64,000 bases of DNA from Amylostereum areolatum (Eukaryota; Basidiomycota; Agaricomycetes; Russulales; Stereaceae). Under the pieces are notes generated by a model. It saw only the letters and a list, made by a program, of their open reading frames with translations, was not told where the DNA came from and ran no database searches. Location: contig SAXG01000004.1 in assembly GCA_012932865.1 (NCBI GenBank), forward strand, positions 620,001 through 684,000. The letters run 5' to 3'. The position numbers were made by a program, and so were the translations under genes. Of this stretch, positions 35,728 through 47,336 are shown one piece after another; the stretch's first letter is position 1, and every line of letters begins with the position of its first letter.

Positions 35728-37200
35728 TAGAAGCTAACATTTTGCAGACGGTACAACACTGCAAGTGAGTGGTTCAGCGTGGTCGACGCAGGTCTCGCTG
35801 AGTAAATGTTCGACAGTTGACGTATGGTCAATTGGGTGTATCCTGGCGGAACTTTTGCTTGGGCGACCCTTGTTCAAAGGGAAAGAGTGAGTTGCGAGGC
35901 TGGATCTTATATGTCCACGTCTAACTTTCTTTTCAGTTATGGTTAGCATCCCTTGTTTTGTCGCGTTGTACCATGTCTTATCCCGTGGCAGTCGATCAAT
36001 TGAATCGGATTCTTGATTTCGTCGGTAAGCAGTTGGATATCATTTCGAGTGGTCGAACTGAGATATGTGCAGGCACCCCAAGCGAAGCCGTTCTGAAGCG
36101 AATAGGAAGCGAAAAGGTGGGTGGCAGCTTTCCCTTCACTTCACAATATCAACATCCAGTAGGCCCAAGCCTACGTTCGTACCCTCCCAATACGCAAGAA
36201 AACGGCTCTGACGAAAATCATTCCTAATGCGGACCCACAAGGTACTTTTCATCCAGTCTGCATTCAACATGTTAGCTGATCCAAATCTATAGCTCTCGAC
36301 CTTCTGGACAAGATGCTCACTTTCGACCCCTCCACGCGTATAACGGTGGCGGACGCGCTTTCGCACCCTTGGCTATCGTCTTACCACGACGTGAACGACG
36401 AGCCTGAGTGCACGCGTCCTTTCGAGCGCTGGCGCGAAATTGAGGAGTTGGTGACCCTGGAGGATTTCCGCACCGCATTGTGGAACGAGATCGAGGATTA
36501 TCGTCGCGAGGTGCGCGCGATTGCACTGGAGCTAGACGACGAGGATCCAGCACCCCTACGCAGCCCCAGCATTCTAGAATCACACTCGCCAGCGCACATG
36601 AGGCCTCAATCATCCCCAGGTTATGCAGCATCCCCTGCAGAATCTCCAGCCCACCGGTACTCTCATCTCCCACCCAAATCCTCCCGCGCCTCATCCTTCT
36701 CTTCTACCGCTGCGCAACCACCTCTGGATGGAGTGCTTCGAAGCGCTGTCGAATTTCCTTCGCACGCCCGGGTAGAAGCCAGCCCAGATCCCATCGGGGA
36801 GGCGGATCGCAGAGCTAGGGATCCCCTGGTCTCGTATGCGCGCCGTGCAAGCATGTTCTCCACAAGCACGTCGCCCGAGTTCCGCTCAACACGCGTGCCG
36901 TCCTGGGTGGATGGGGCTACGAACGTGGACGCAAACACGTTCATCTTCCCTAGCATAAACCGGGGCGACGGCTTCGTGCTCCCTGCACGTTCACGGACGG
37001 CTAGTATCGCGGTACCCGACATATCACGGCGCCTCTTGCGTACGCTCTCGACGGTGTCAATCCATGAACCCGTGGACTTGAGTGCGCTGGCCGACGCGGT
37101 GGGCGTTGATCCAGGGGTTGCGGACATGGCGAGGTATATCAGAGAGAGAGAGAGAGGCGTAGACGCGCCACCCAGTGCGATGCCTGGGGTACTTGGCTGA

Positions 37201-37559
37201 AGGGAAGGGAGCGGAGGAAGCGGGGAAAGCGAAGGGAGTGGAGAGAAGACGCAGGAAGAGGTCAACCAGTGATATACTTTTTCTGAAGATGGGATAGAGA
37301 TCTTGGTTGCTGCTAGACATATTCTTACCGTGCACTCACATATGAGGTGGCTTAATGCTGTGGATTTCATGATGCCGACTTTACTCGCTTTGGGGTTTCG
37401 CGATATACGAACAGCAACTATGAGAACAATGGCGAGATCGTATGACGATGCATGATAGATGCGACGGATGATGTCGGTGTATGGTACACGGTATGCAGGA
37501 AATGGCTACAGATGATGGAGATGATAGAAATGTGGTGTACTCAGAACCCTCCCCTATCC
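37201..37559. other. Convergent 3' spacer MAPK / NBP35
   Basis: 359 bp, purine-rich just after the kinase stop (GGAAGCGGGG-type runs). No gene supported. Confidence 0.5.
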
Positions 37560-38690
37560 CTATGCATCTCCAAGGATTTCTTTTATTCCTACGGCGAGGT
37601 AAGTAACATAGTATACATAACGCAGAAGAACACGTACTTCGAATGATGTCAAGGTATGCTGTGGTCGCAGGACTATCTGGATACTCGTCCAGAAAGCTGA
37701 CGCCATAATCTGCACTTTTCCCTATTCTAGGATCCAATGGCACCGAGCCGAGCATCTCCAGTCCCATATCCTGGGCAAGCCGCTTTGCACCCCCTGTAGA
37801 GGGCTTAAAGATCTGAGATTCGGTCTTGCAACCCGGGCATACAAAACCAGCCATATTCTCCACCACACCGAGGACGCGAATGCCAACTTTGCGGCAGAAG
37901 TCGATCTCGCGCCGGACGTCTTGCAGAGCAACCTCCTGGGGCGTAGTAACGACGACGGCGCCGTCAATTCCAGACTCCTTGAGAAGTTGCACAATGCTAA
38001 GGTGTTCGTCGGACGTTCCGGGAGGCGTATCGACCACGAGGTAGTCAAGTACGCCCCAATCTACATCTTTGAGGAACTGGGCAATAAGACCGTTCTTCTT
38101 CGGCCCACGCCACATAACAGCGTCTCGTGCGGAAGGAAGCATAAATCCAACGGACATGACACCGAGGTTGTCCTGAACGTAGACGGGCGACCAGCCTGAG
38201 GCAGAAGAATGCACCTGCTCCGAAGCGATACCAAGGATGGTTGGGATAGAGGGACCACAGATATCTACATCCATGATGCCAGTCTGTATATAGCATCAGA
38301 GCTGCAAAATGAAAAGGCGAACATACAACGTACTTGGACATCCTCATCTGCGGCGAAGGCCCACCCGAGCTGTGCGGTGAAAGTAGACTTGCCGACGCCC
38401 CCCTTGCCAGAGAGGACCAGGATTTTGCGCTTCACGGTGGACATACGTTGGCAAATAAAGGGTGATGAAGGATCGGGTCCCTTGGGCGTATTGGATGCGC
38501 ATATATCCTGGTTGGCACAACCATCGCATGCCGAGGTCTTTCCTGCAAACTCGGATTCGGGACCCTGTCGAACCAGTAAGGATCGCCGTACAGAACAGAG
38601 AAAAATCTCACGTACCGGACAGTGTTCTGGTGCATTTTCAGGTACTGCGAGCGGATCTGGAATTGGTACTGCTTGTTGTACGGCCAACAT
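37560..38690 (-). CDS. NBP35: Cytosolic Fe-S cluster assembly scaffold NBP35
   Basis: P-loop ATPase that with Cfd1 assembles and hands on 4Fe-4S clusters in the cytosol. The ATG at 38690 gives [12 protein letters not shown]; an upstream frame starts only with TTG. Splicing joins EHCPG to [15 protein letters not shown] and ANQDIC, giving the N-terminal four-Cys ferredoxin-like motif that separates NBP35 from Cfd1. The deviant Walker A is [41 protein letters not shown] and [15 protein letters not shown] follow. The bridging Cys pair of the cluster site is VCPGCKTES. The terminal intron (37589-37637, 49 nt) yields [13 protein letters not shown] with stop at 37560-37562, fitting the family end; the unspliced frame runs 70 residues too far. 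It shares a 253-bp promoter with the J-domain gene. Confidence 0.95.
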
Positions 38691-38943
38691 GACTGAAGAC
38701 GAGGAGATGCTTGTTGGGTGCAAGCTGACTGCTGCTGACTGACGCCCGTCATATCTCGGATAATTGCGGTCCGGCTAGACGCGACCACATGATCTCTGAG
38801 AATTTGGAATTTGGAATTCCGAGTTGAATTTTGGCCTTGATTAAGGATGGGGACCCTGATGTTCAACTTGACTTCGACGCTATTACCTCCCTCTCTTTCA
38901 CATTGCCCCTCTAATTTATAGCCCTGTGCGGAGCTTATACCGG

Positions 38944-40014
38944 ATGTCTGTTGTCTTTGTCGACTTCTACGCGATCCTCGACATTCCAACGTCAGCGACC
39001 GCCGAAGACAGTCAGCACTGTCTCAAATTCGATTTATCATGACCTGACCGACATCTACCTTTAGTCCGCAAGGCGTATCGACAGAAAGTTCTCGAGACGC
39101 ACCCTGATAAGCTGTCCCCGGAAGCCAGCGAGGAGGAGAAAGTCGCTGCACAGGAGCTCTTTGGAAGAGTACGTCATATTTCGCGACTACGGCTAGAGAA
39201 GGACGTAACTCGTGAAACGTGTGTGATTAGGTCCATGAGGCTTTTCAAGTCCTGGGTGACACAGACAACCGTCGTGTACGTCCGTCACCATCTCTCTTTG
39301 ATGTCCTCCTCAGACGACGGTCTTCAGGCGTACGACATCCACCAACGCATCCTTCCTACTCCGCGCTCGGACTCACTCTCGTTCTCCGACGTCGCCTCTA
39401 CCCTCTCACATAAGTCTTCGGTGCGATCTTCGGCTTCTTATAGGAGCTATGTGAGCGAAGAGCAGCTCAAGCGTCTTTATGACCATGAGCAATGGTCACG
39501 CCAATCGTCGATCCGCAGTCGCGAACGCATTTCTGCCATTCGCCAAAGACGCCAGTCCTCAACCCCTTCAGAGGCCCTTTCAGAGGCTCCCTCAGAAGCC
39601 CCACCGCAGGTTAGGAGGGTTCTGACGGACGTCGTCATATCTAGAACAGCATCCGTCGCCTCATCTAAGGCATCATCCATACGCCCCATTCCACCAAGAC
39701 GCATGGCGTCTGGTCAAGTTAGTCTCCTCAGCCAGGTTGAGCCGATGGATGCGGTTGCCTTACCCCCCAGTCACGCGGTCTCAGTCCGAACCTCTCACAT
39801 AGTCAAACTTGTATCAGATGCACAACGTACCCTGACTTCAGAGGAATATGCGGGACTCGTTCAGGCCATCGTGGACGACATGCACCGGTCTTCCCCCGAC
39901 TGGATGGCTCGCAAGGAGAAACTCGACAAAGTGTGTTACAGTTCGTTGCTAAACGACACGACAAGCTTACCGAATATGCTAGGCTGCTTGTGTTACACCA
40001 CGACGTATGAATAG
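38944..40014 (+). CDS. J-domain protein (Hsp40 type III) with Ser-rich tail
   Basis: J-domain proteins stimulate the ATPase of Hsp70. Exon 1 reads MSVVFVDFYAILDIPTSAT; splicing near 38999-39062 gives IRKAYRQKVLETHPDKLSPE with the invariant HPD, and a third exon gives VHEAFQVLGDTDNR. No Gly/Phe or zinc-finger region follows. Instead there is a region with many Ser (VASTLSHKSSVRSSASYRSY) and repeated Arg-Gln-Ser words (SRQSSIRSRERISAIRQRRQ), then a helical segment HIVKLVSDAQRTLTSEEY and DDMHRSSPDWMARKEKLDK. The end is ambiguous: the open frame stops at 40014, but downstream frames such as KLTEYARLLVLHHDV look more protein-like and may be reached by another splice. Client and location cannot be inferred. 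Confidence 0.8.
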
Positions 40015-40700
40015 CAGTAAGACTATCAAGAGTGCTACATCATAACGGGATGCTCCGGCCCTGCTTCACTGTTTATCATCTTCCCCATTGCATTTCTGAA
40101 CTATGTATATCCCATCCCAGCCACTCCCTTTGACCTTCGCGTGCAGATGCGGTGCACGTTATGTACAGTATGTGAGTTAAAGTTGTACCTTGCAGCATTT
40201 CTTTTCGCTGACCACGTGCAGGTATTCGGTGTTCCACACGACGGACTTGATGCTGTTGGTCTTGTACTATCTGAGCCGCTGCTTTGGTGAATGCCAGTCC
40301 CTCTTTCTCATGCCTTGCATGCCCCGCGCTTTCACAGAAAAGATTCCGGGCCGACTAGCTGCATCTTCTTCTCGCACCTCCACTCTGGCCTGGCCTGGCT
40401 ATAAGCCTCATGTATCAGACGGACTCGTGCATCATGGAGACTGCAGTACCAGCGGACCGAGTTCCTCACCGCAGCGTTCTTATTGACCCTGTTCTAGGTG
40501 TTTGTTTGTTCTCTCACAGCTTCATGACGCCTGGAAGATGCCAAAGATGATCAAGGCGATGCTCATATGTACCCCCTTGCGAGCAGCGGACCGCCCAAAG
40601 CTTGTCTAGCGTTATAATGGTGAATGGGGAATCGGCAGCGGTTGTCACCAATCACCCCCACTCAGTCATCTAGCTCCATCCTCGATTTCGCTTTCGCGCA
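40015..40700. other. Spacer before the first MDR oxidoreductase
   Basis: 686 bp containing the J-gene 3' end and the oxidoreductase promoter. A 98-codon frame (40190-40486) has no motifs and is not supported. Confidence 0.45.
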
Positions 40701-41982
40701 ATGGCACCTAGTCAACAAAAGGCCGTTCTTGTGCAGTCCGACGGGTTCGTAACCCTGGGCGAGACCGCCGTCCCCTCAATCGGCTCTGGACAAGTCCTTG
40801 TCAAGATTGTGGCCGCTGCACAGAATCCCGCGGATTGTATGTCTTTTCCTTCACCAGAGCTGCATCTCACAGCGGAAATTGAATGGTTGAGGCCAGGGAA
40901 AACTGCTCTATTCGCCAAACGCGCCGGAAGTGTGTCCGGATGCGACTTTGCAGGGATTGTGGAAGAAATCGGACCAGATGCACTTAATAGCGACCGTACC
41001 GTCGGTGAACGAGTCGCTGGCTTCGTACATGGGGGTGAGTTGTTGCGTGTACAAAATACTATACCATCGTTCATCGATTTTGCACAGGTTTGTATTCCAA
41101 CGGCACGTTCGCGGAATATGTCGTGGCGGACGCCAGCTTCGTTGTACGCGTGCCTGACAGCTGGACTTTCGAGGAAGCCGCCCAACTGGGCATCGCGCCT
41201 TTCACGGCATTGCAGACGCTTTACTCGTCGCTCAAAGGTCTTCCGACACCGCTTTCTCTCAACACAGTTTCTCCGCCTCCCAGCATCCTCATATCCGGCG
41301 GCGCATCTTCTGTGGGTCAGTACCTCGTGCAGTTCGCCAAGCTCTCCGGGATGCAAGTCCTCGCAACTGCATCGGGGCGTAACGCTGAGCTCGTCAAAGC
41401 CCTCGGCGCAGACATCGTCTTTGACTACGGTCAGTCGGATGTTGCGTCTCAAATCAAAGATGCAACGGAGGGCAAGCTCATGCATGCTGTCGATGCTATC
41501 TCCGAGGTCAACACTGTAAAGCTTGTCGCGGATGCCCTCGCAGATGAAGGCGCTGTGGCAGCAATCATCATCCCTCAAGATTCTCGTAGGGAAAGTGTCA
41601 GATTCATTCATAGCCTTTCATACAAGCTGCTTGGCGTGGTATGCTGCTTCTTACACCCGTGTCCTGTGACCCTGCTGAACAAGCATGGCTGTATTGTAGG
41701 ACTTTGATTTCCCCGCGAAGAATGTCGGGACGCCCGAGCAAAAAGCAGAGGGCTTACGCTTCGCAAAGCTCCTGACTGACATTCTTGCTTTGGGTGAGGT
41801 AAGGCCAAATCCTGTCAAGATCCTGCCGAAGGGACTCGCGAGCGTCCCGGAAGGCTTCGAACTCCACAGAACTGGCAAGGTATGCTGTGCTCTATTGAGT
41901 GGAGATTGAATGTCGTTTTAACGCTGCACAGGTCAGTGGTCAGAAGATTACCTATCGGATCGCGGACACGCCCGAGTCTTGA
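40701..41982 (+). CDS. Zinc-independent MDR oxidoreductase (enoyl-reductase/ToxD-like), copy 1
   Basis: NAD(P)H-dependent reductase of the medium-chain dehydrogenase family, substrate unknown. Model: 40701-40836, 40897-41034, 41088-41638, 41700-41879, 41932-41982; 351 residues. GroES-like part: QVLVKIVAAAQNPADWK, AGSVSGCDFAGIVEEIG, GERVAGFVHG. Cofactor part: ISGGASSVGQYLVQFAKL then VLATASGRNAELVKALGAD. Catalytic-zinc ligands of alcohol dehydrogenases are absent, as in ToxD/trans-enoyl reductases. It ends SGQKITYRIADTPES. The next gene is a paralogue with introns at matching places, so the pair arose by tandem duplication. No polyketide synthase is nearby, so a role in secondary metabolism is unproven. 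Confidence 0.88.
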
Positions 41983-42627
41983 GGGCATCAACTTGACCCA
42001 TGTCGTTGATTAATGGGCTCTTCTCCGAATTGTATAGTATTGTTGATGCCCAATGTGCATGGCTGTGGCATCTTCTGTCCGACTACCAACTGGTACCCCG
42101 AAGCTCATCCAGATGGTAAATGATAAACAGAACGAGGCGCGATGTACACTGTCATCCGGTAACAAGGTGACGTCCGTTCAAGACTTCCCCGCCGTGGCGA
42201 AGGATCCACGCTCTAGCGCCAGCGTCCTCAGTGTCATGACATCGTTAGAACCTGTGAGGTTGTCCACAAGATAAGCTGACTTATCCACTGCTTCCGACTT
42301 CGCTGGATTACACTCTGACATGCTTATGACCGACTTTATACGCCTCGAGACGACTTGCTTCGTGAATGGAATTGCTTGGCCCTACTCTGAACAACGCCAA
42401 CCGATGTCGTCGGTGTTCGTCTGGAGAGAAACGCCTGACTGCAGGCGCTGCAATCTCACCCGTCTGGCAACAAACTCGCGCCCGTTTCAGGTGGTCTTGA
42501 CTCCTGTGCGCGAAGGACTTTCGGCGAAAACCGGTTGTGGGTCTACCTATAAAGTACCGTCAATGCGAGCCAAGTGACTAGTAAATCACTCTCCTACGAC
42601 CAGATTAGCTTGAACAATATTCTCCCC
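41983..42627. other. Spacer between the two MDR paralogues
   Basis: 645 bp. ORFs in it are short and without motifs. It probably holds the promoter of copy 2. Confidence 0.45.
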
Positions 42628-43977
42628 ATGCCTCTGGCCGATAACCAAAGTAACAGCTTTGTTTATGCAATCTGGTCTGGCGCTCATATTTTGTTCCTAG
42701 CTTCGGCCTCTGCACGTCAGAAGGCCATCGTCTCCGACAAACACGGTTCAATCTCTCTGAGAGATACAGCCATGCCCAAACCAAGGCCAGATCAGATCCT
42801 CGTCAAGGTAATCGCCGTGGCGCAAAACCCAAGCGACTGTACGTCCTTTGCTTGTCGTTTATGCTTCTAACTGACCCGACAGTATCTCAGGGATGTCGGC
42901 GCAGAAAGGAAGGCTGGAGGGAGCAATAGTGGGATGTGACTTCTCTGGAATTGTCCAATACATAGGCCCGGAAGTACCTGTTGGTCTGAGGACCATTGGC
43001 GAACGCGTAGCCGGGTTTGTGCACGGAGGTGAGCACTATATCTCTATTCCCGCGCGCTCCTCGTGACGAAAGTAAGTCAGGATCAAAAAATGGTTCTTTT
43101 GCCGAATATTTGACCACAGCTGGAGATTTCGTAGTCCATGTTCCCGATGACTGGACATATGAAGATGCGTCACAACTCGGTCTCGCTCCTTACACCGCAC
43201 TACAGGCACTCTACGAATCCTTGGACGGCCTCCCTCTCCCACTTTCTCCAGAGGCCAGGGCGAATACCGAGCCTCTCCTGGTTTATGGCGGCTCCTCATC
43301 TGTCGGCCTATTCGCCATTCAGTTTGCAAAGCTAGCGGGGTTTCAGGTCATTGCTACATGCTCGAAAAAGAACTTCGATACCGTGCAGTCGTTCGGTGCG
43401 GACGAGGTGTTCGACCACAACGACCCCTACATGGTGAAGAGGATCAAGGAGGCAACAAACGGTCAGCTCAAGCTCGCAGTCGATTGTATCTCGCAAGCCT
43501 CCACACCACAACTGGTTTCGGACTCTCTAAGTGACGCTGGAGGCCACATCGCCTCTCTCCTCCCTTACGACAGCCCTCGCGAGGGTGTCAAGGTAAATTT
43601 CAACCTCATCTATGAATGGATAGGCGAGGTGAGCTGTTGTTCGTAAACTTCCAGACCGAGACAGCCGAGCGCTCATTATTCCCTCAGTCTTTCGAGCATC
43701 CCTGGCCCCATGTGGGCAGTTTTCAACAAAAAGAGCGCGGGAGAAAATTCACAGTGTTGCTTTCCGATCTCTTGAAGACCGGCCAGCTTCGTCCAAACCC
43801 CATTCGAATCTTCTCGGACGGACTCGCTAGTGTCGCTGAAGGTTTCGAGTTGATGCTTGCAGGCAAGGCAAGTATCACGATGAATTACGCCGTATCCCGT
43901 AGGATGACGCTCTCTCGTTATTGCAGGTTAGTGGCCAGAAGTTGGTATACCGCCTTTGCGACACCCCTACAACCTAG
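42628..43977 (+). CDS. Zinc-independent MDR oxidoreductase, copy 2
   Basis: Paralogue of the preceding gene. Model: 42628-42649, 42701-42838, 42891-43028, 43081-43628, 43688-43867, 43927-43977; 358 residues. The short first exon MPLADNQ is joined over a 51-nt stop-free intron to SARQKAIVSDKHGSIS. Conserved blocks: ILVKVIAVAQNPSDW, EGAIVGCDFSGIVQYIG, GERVAGFVHG, NGSFAEYL, VYGGSSSVGLFAIQFAKLAG, and the end SGQKLVYRLCDTPTT. The last intron has a GC donor (AAG|GCAAGT), whereas copy 1 has GT at the same position. An extra 5' intron is the main structural difference from copy 1. Substrate unknown. Confidence 0.87.
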
Positions 43978-44294
43978 ATATTAGCTGGATGTCCGCAGGT
44001 TACTGAGAGATGGTCTGAATCTCTGAGGGGACTCTCAATATCGTGTATAATCATTTCTATTAAGAAATCCCCTTACATGCTACATTCCAAGTATGCAGGC
44101 GACCACAGTGTGGTACAATCTAGTGGTAAGGAGCCGTCGATGTAACCAAGGGCTTGCGTCGGAGATACGGATGTGTTAAGCGAGGTATAAATAATCGTAC
44201 ACGAAGCGCGACCAATACCGAAGGAGAGTGAAGATAGTAGTGTTCTGAGTGTAACTATGCATCTCTCAAAGTCCCAGTGAACGTATCCAGAAAG
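43978..44294. other. Convergent 3' spacer MDR copy 2 / DGAT2
   Basis: 317 bp, no supported feature. Confidence 0.45.
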
Positions 44295-46148
44295 CTACTC
44301 GACGATGCTGAGCTCTCGCCTTCGACTCCGCGCGAATTCGTCCTTGTAGGTGTGCCATATTCTGCAGGCAATAAGAATGAACATAGACACTCGGAAAGCA
44401 AGGGAATGTGGAACCTCATAAGCTCGTCGATATACTCCCGTTGAATCTCACGAATATCTTCTATTGACGGCTTGTCCATCTGTGTGACGTGAATAGGACG
44501 TCCGACTGGAAAAGAACATTGAAATAAATTTCAGGGCGAGGAGATAGGGCGAGACATCAACTTACTGACGGCCACGATCCTACGTCTGTATGGCATCAAG
44601 CCTAGATTGTCTGTTGTAAAATGAGATGAATCCATTACGCATAGCTGGGAGTGTTCTCACAGTTGAGAAGCCCGCGGCCATGGAATAGAGGCAGTGTAAA
44701 CCCGAAGACATTCTTGAAATGCTTTTGAAGAGTATATACCGTGGTTCCCTTCTCGTTGGGCATCTGCTCGTAAATCTGTGCATCGACGGTTCTTGAGTGC
44801 TTCATATCCACAGTAGAAACAACGCGCACATCATTTTCGCCAAAGGAAAACACCGGTACAAGGTCGGCGCTGAGAAAGATGAGCCTACATGGGTTTCCCT
44901 GCAGGAGCAAGCATCCGACTCACCCGTGTTGGATAGCCACCTTGATGAAGCCAAGTCTTCCGCCACGCGTTATTATTTCCGTGGAGCTGATAGATGGAAG
45001 AGCGACACACCTCTTCCTCAGAGTTAAATCCGCGGTACCCGGGTGTGCGCTCAGACTCTCCGCGGCACCTCCAACAACAATGGTGATCGCTTGCCCGGGC
45101 CCGCCCTTGAGAATGTTTGAACAGGAACGCTTGCTCACGGAGCAGATACCGAGAAACAGTATGATCTCGCGATAAATTGGCATGTTGAAGTTGCTGGCGA
45201 GAGTGAGGAGATGCGGTGATATTCCCGGAAAAGCTTGGCGAAAACCAGTTGCTTCGGTACCAAAAGTGGCCATGGCGCCCCTGCCCTGTGCATTAGAACA
45301 GGACACCACGCGGAGTGATGGGGAGAAAGCCTCACATGCCGATAATTCCTAATGCATGCATTGACTGTCAGACGCAAATGCACATTATAGCGTAGGGGGG
45401 GCTTGCCGTGAGGATGGTAGCCAAACACATAGGGACGGTCTGAGGGTAGATCGGCTTCCTGTATGGTATAAGGACCGTTCTAATAGAGCTATTTGGACGG
45501 CAAACCTTTTTGAACCTTGGCAAGCATACGTTAGCTCTACGCATTGGAAAGGCGCGGGGGGACGTACGACGCTGGATAATACTCCGCAAAATACTTCCAG
45601 AACGAGATCGAGCGGAACCAGTGGCTCATCCGACCACCATGCTCAGGTGCACCATCAATGCAACCTAGCCAACACAAGTACGCCAATATGAACGGCCATA
45701 ACGACGGGAATGAGCTTTGGGCGATGTCATCGTGCGATGCGCGTCAGCATTGGTAAACCCGGAAGACAACATGTAACTGACGCACCATAGGAAAAGAAAG
45801 AGGGCGGTAGAGATCATGATCATGGTTGACCATAGTGCCACCACGGTCGTCTGCAGTCGGCGGGCGCGAGGAATGCTGGATGGAACGAATCTGCGGTGAT
45901 ACGCGGAAGGTTTGTAAGATGCACGTTGCGGGATGCATGGATTGGTTGAATGGCGGTTACGGTACATAACAGAAGCCGAAAGGATATCGCTAGAGAAAGT
46001 CAGGATAGGGTAGAACTCACTCCACATGTGCTTGGAGAGCAGCGACCGGGTTGAGCGGGGTAACAGCCAGTTTGGAGATACGACCTTTGAGAGATGAAGA
46101 GGAAAGAGTTCGTGAAGCTGAAGACAACGTCGGCCTGGCAAAATCCAT
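44295..46148 (-). CDS. DGA1: Diacylglycerol O-acyltransferase 2 (DGAT2)
   Basis: Makes triacylglycerol from diacylglycerol and acyl-CoA at the ER and lipid droplets. Start at 46148: MDFARPTLSSASRTLSSSSL, a Ser-rich N-terminus. An exon then gives RLQTTVVALWSTMIMISTALF, the hydrophobic hairpin of the family. The active-site motif HPHG lies in DRPYVFGYHPHGK. Further family blocks: AMATFGTEATGFRQAFPG, MPIYREIILFLGICSVSK, VVGGAAESLSAHPG, VFGFTLPLFHGRG, and after splicing NLGLMPYRRRIVAVVGRPI. A final intron gives the C-terminus IWHTYKDEFA then RSRRRELSIVE with stop at 44295-44297. There are about nine introns. Transcription diverges from TBCB. Confidence 0.93.
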
Positions 46149-46477
46149 GTAAGACTTTAAAGTTGAAGCCTATGTAGAAGGTGGCGGGATGTATGATTAT
46201 TGGGAAGGACGATGGTGTTACTTATGTGATCACTAGACTTTGAACGCGACGCGTCGAAGTATTAGAGTAGTAACTCAGAGTAGCGTCGAGTCGCGAGTTT
46301 AAATTCGTTCCTCCTGCTGCCAACCTTCACAACGATATAGACTCGTTTACACGCCGTGAGTCTGTATCGCCGAGACAACGACGATACTCTAACCTTCGAC
46401 CTCGATAGAACGTGATCACCACTCAATCATTGCTCACTCGCTGTCATCAATAACTGCCTCTGCAGAGTCTGGTCGAC
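46149..46477. promoter_or_regulatory. Divergent promoter DGAT2 / TBCB
   Basis: 329 bp between two divergent ATGs. It carries a 10-bp palindrome CGACGCGTCG (46247-46256) with an ACGCGT core (the MCB word of G1/S promoters in yeasts) and a related GCGTCGAGTCGCGAG stretch 30 bp on. Function is inferred only from position. Confidence 0.45.
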
Positions 46478-47336
46478 ATGTCTAACGTGACAGTATTCGT
46501 ATCGTCGCTGGATACTCGGTCTGAACGGCGGTTTGATCTTTATACTACCATCTCTCAACTAAAGGTTTGCCTTTGCTCTATTATAACTCACTATATTTAT
46601 GCATATGTTGGTAGGGCAAGCTTGAGCTGATCACGGGCATTCCTGTGGCGAACCAAAGACTCGAAATCTATGATGGGGAAGGCGACCATCGACCTATACA
46701 AGTGCTTGCGGACGACGACAAGCCACTTGGCTTTTATGGTATACGTGACTGGCAGTTACTGAAAGTGGGTGAGACAAACCTTCATGGTAGTCGTAAGTTA
46801 AATATAGGATCCAGGTTGAGGACACGAACCCCTCCATTACGTTCACTGGACAGTTGACCGACGTTACTGGTGTTGAAAAATTCGAGCTGACCGAAGAGCA
46901 ATATGCCCAACGTGGGGGTAGGTCCAACGCTCCTGTAATCTTCTTGAGCATATACTTAATATCTGCAGATTCTATTCTTGCCTACAAACAACGTAACAAA
47001 GTTGGCCGGTTCGCGCCGAAGGACGCACCAATATCGTCAGTGTCCACTGCGCACCTCAATATCCCGATCGGGGCACGATGTCAGGTCGAATCTACTGAGG
47101 AAGACTTGCATAAACGTGGTACTGTGCGGTTCGTTGGTCCAACCAAGTTCGGCGGTGGAACAGGCGTGTGGGTCGGCGTCGAGTACGACATGCCATTTGG
47201 TAAGAACGATGGTAGTGTGGCAGGTGAGCGGTACTTTGAGTGCAGAATGAAGTATGGCGCATTCGTGCGCCCCGAGAAAGTGCAGGTGGGGGACTTTCCA
47301 GTTGAGGAGCTGGATTTAGACGATGAGGAGATGTAG
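46478..47336 (+). CDS. TBCB: Tubulin-folding cofactor B (Alf1-like), Ubl plus CAP-Gly
   Basis: Alpha-tubulin folding cofactor. Model: 46478-46564, 46615-46764, 46815-46917, 46969-47336; 235 residues, the normal size. The N-terminal ubiquitin-like domain (about 1-85) reads VTVFVSSLDTRSERRFDL, ISQLKGKLELITGIP, NQRLEIYDGEG. A short helix with KFELTEEQYAQRGDSILAYK links to the CAP-Gly domain: GTVRFVGPTKFGGGTGVWVG and DGSVAGERYFEC, which keeps the tubulin-tail-binding core. The C-terminus is the acidic EELDLDDEEM, the alpha-tubulin-like tail typical of this cofactor. Confidence 0.95.

Noticed and set aside
36317..37370. Minus-strand ORFs antisense to the MAPK C-terminal extension
   Set aside because: Mirror frames of GC-rich coding DNA without motifs.
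39930..39940. An 11-nt GT...AG 'intron' (GTGTGTTACAG) near the end of the J-domain gene
   Set aside because: Too short for any known spliceosome. The attractive downstream frame may be reached by another splice, so I only report the end as uncertain.
40701..43977. Secondary-metabolite gene cluster around the ToxD-like reductases
   Set aside because: No polyketide synthase, NRPS, terpene cyclase, P450 or cluster transporter lies nearby; neighbours are NBP35, DGAT2 and TBCB.
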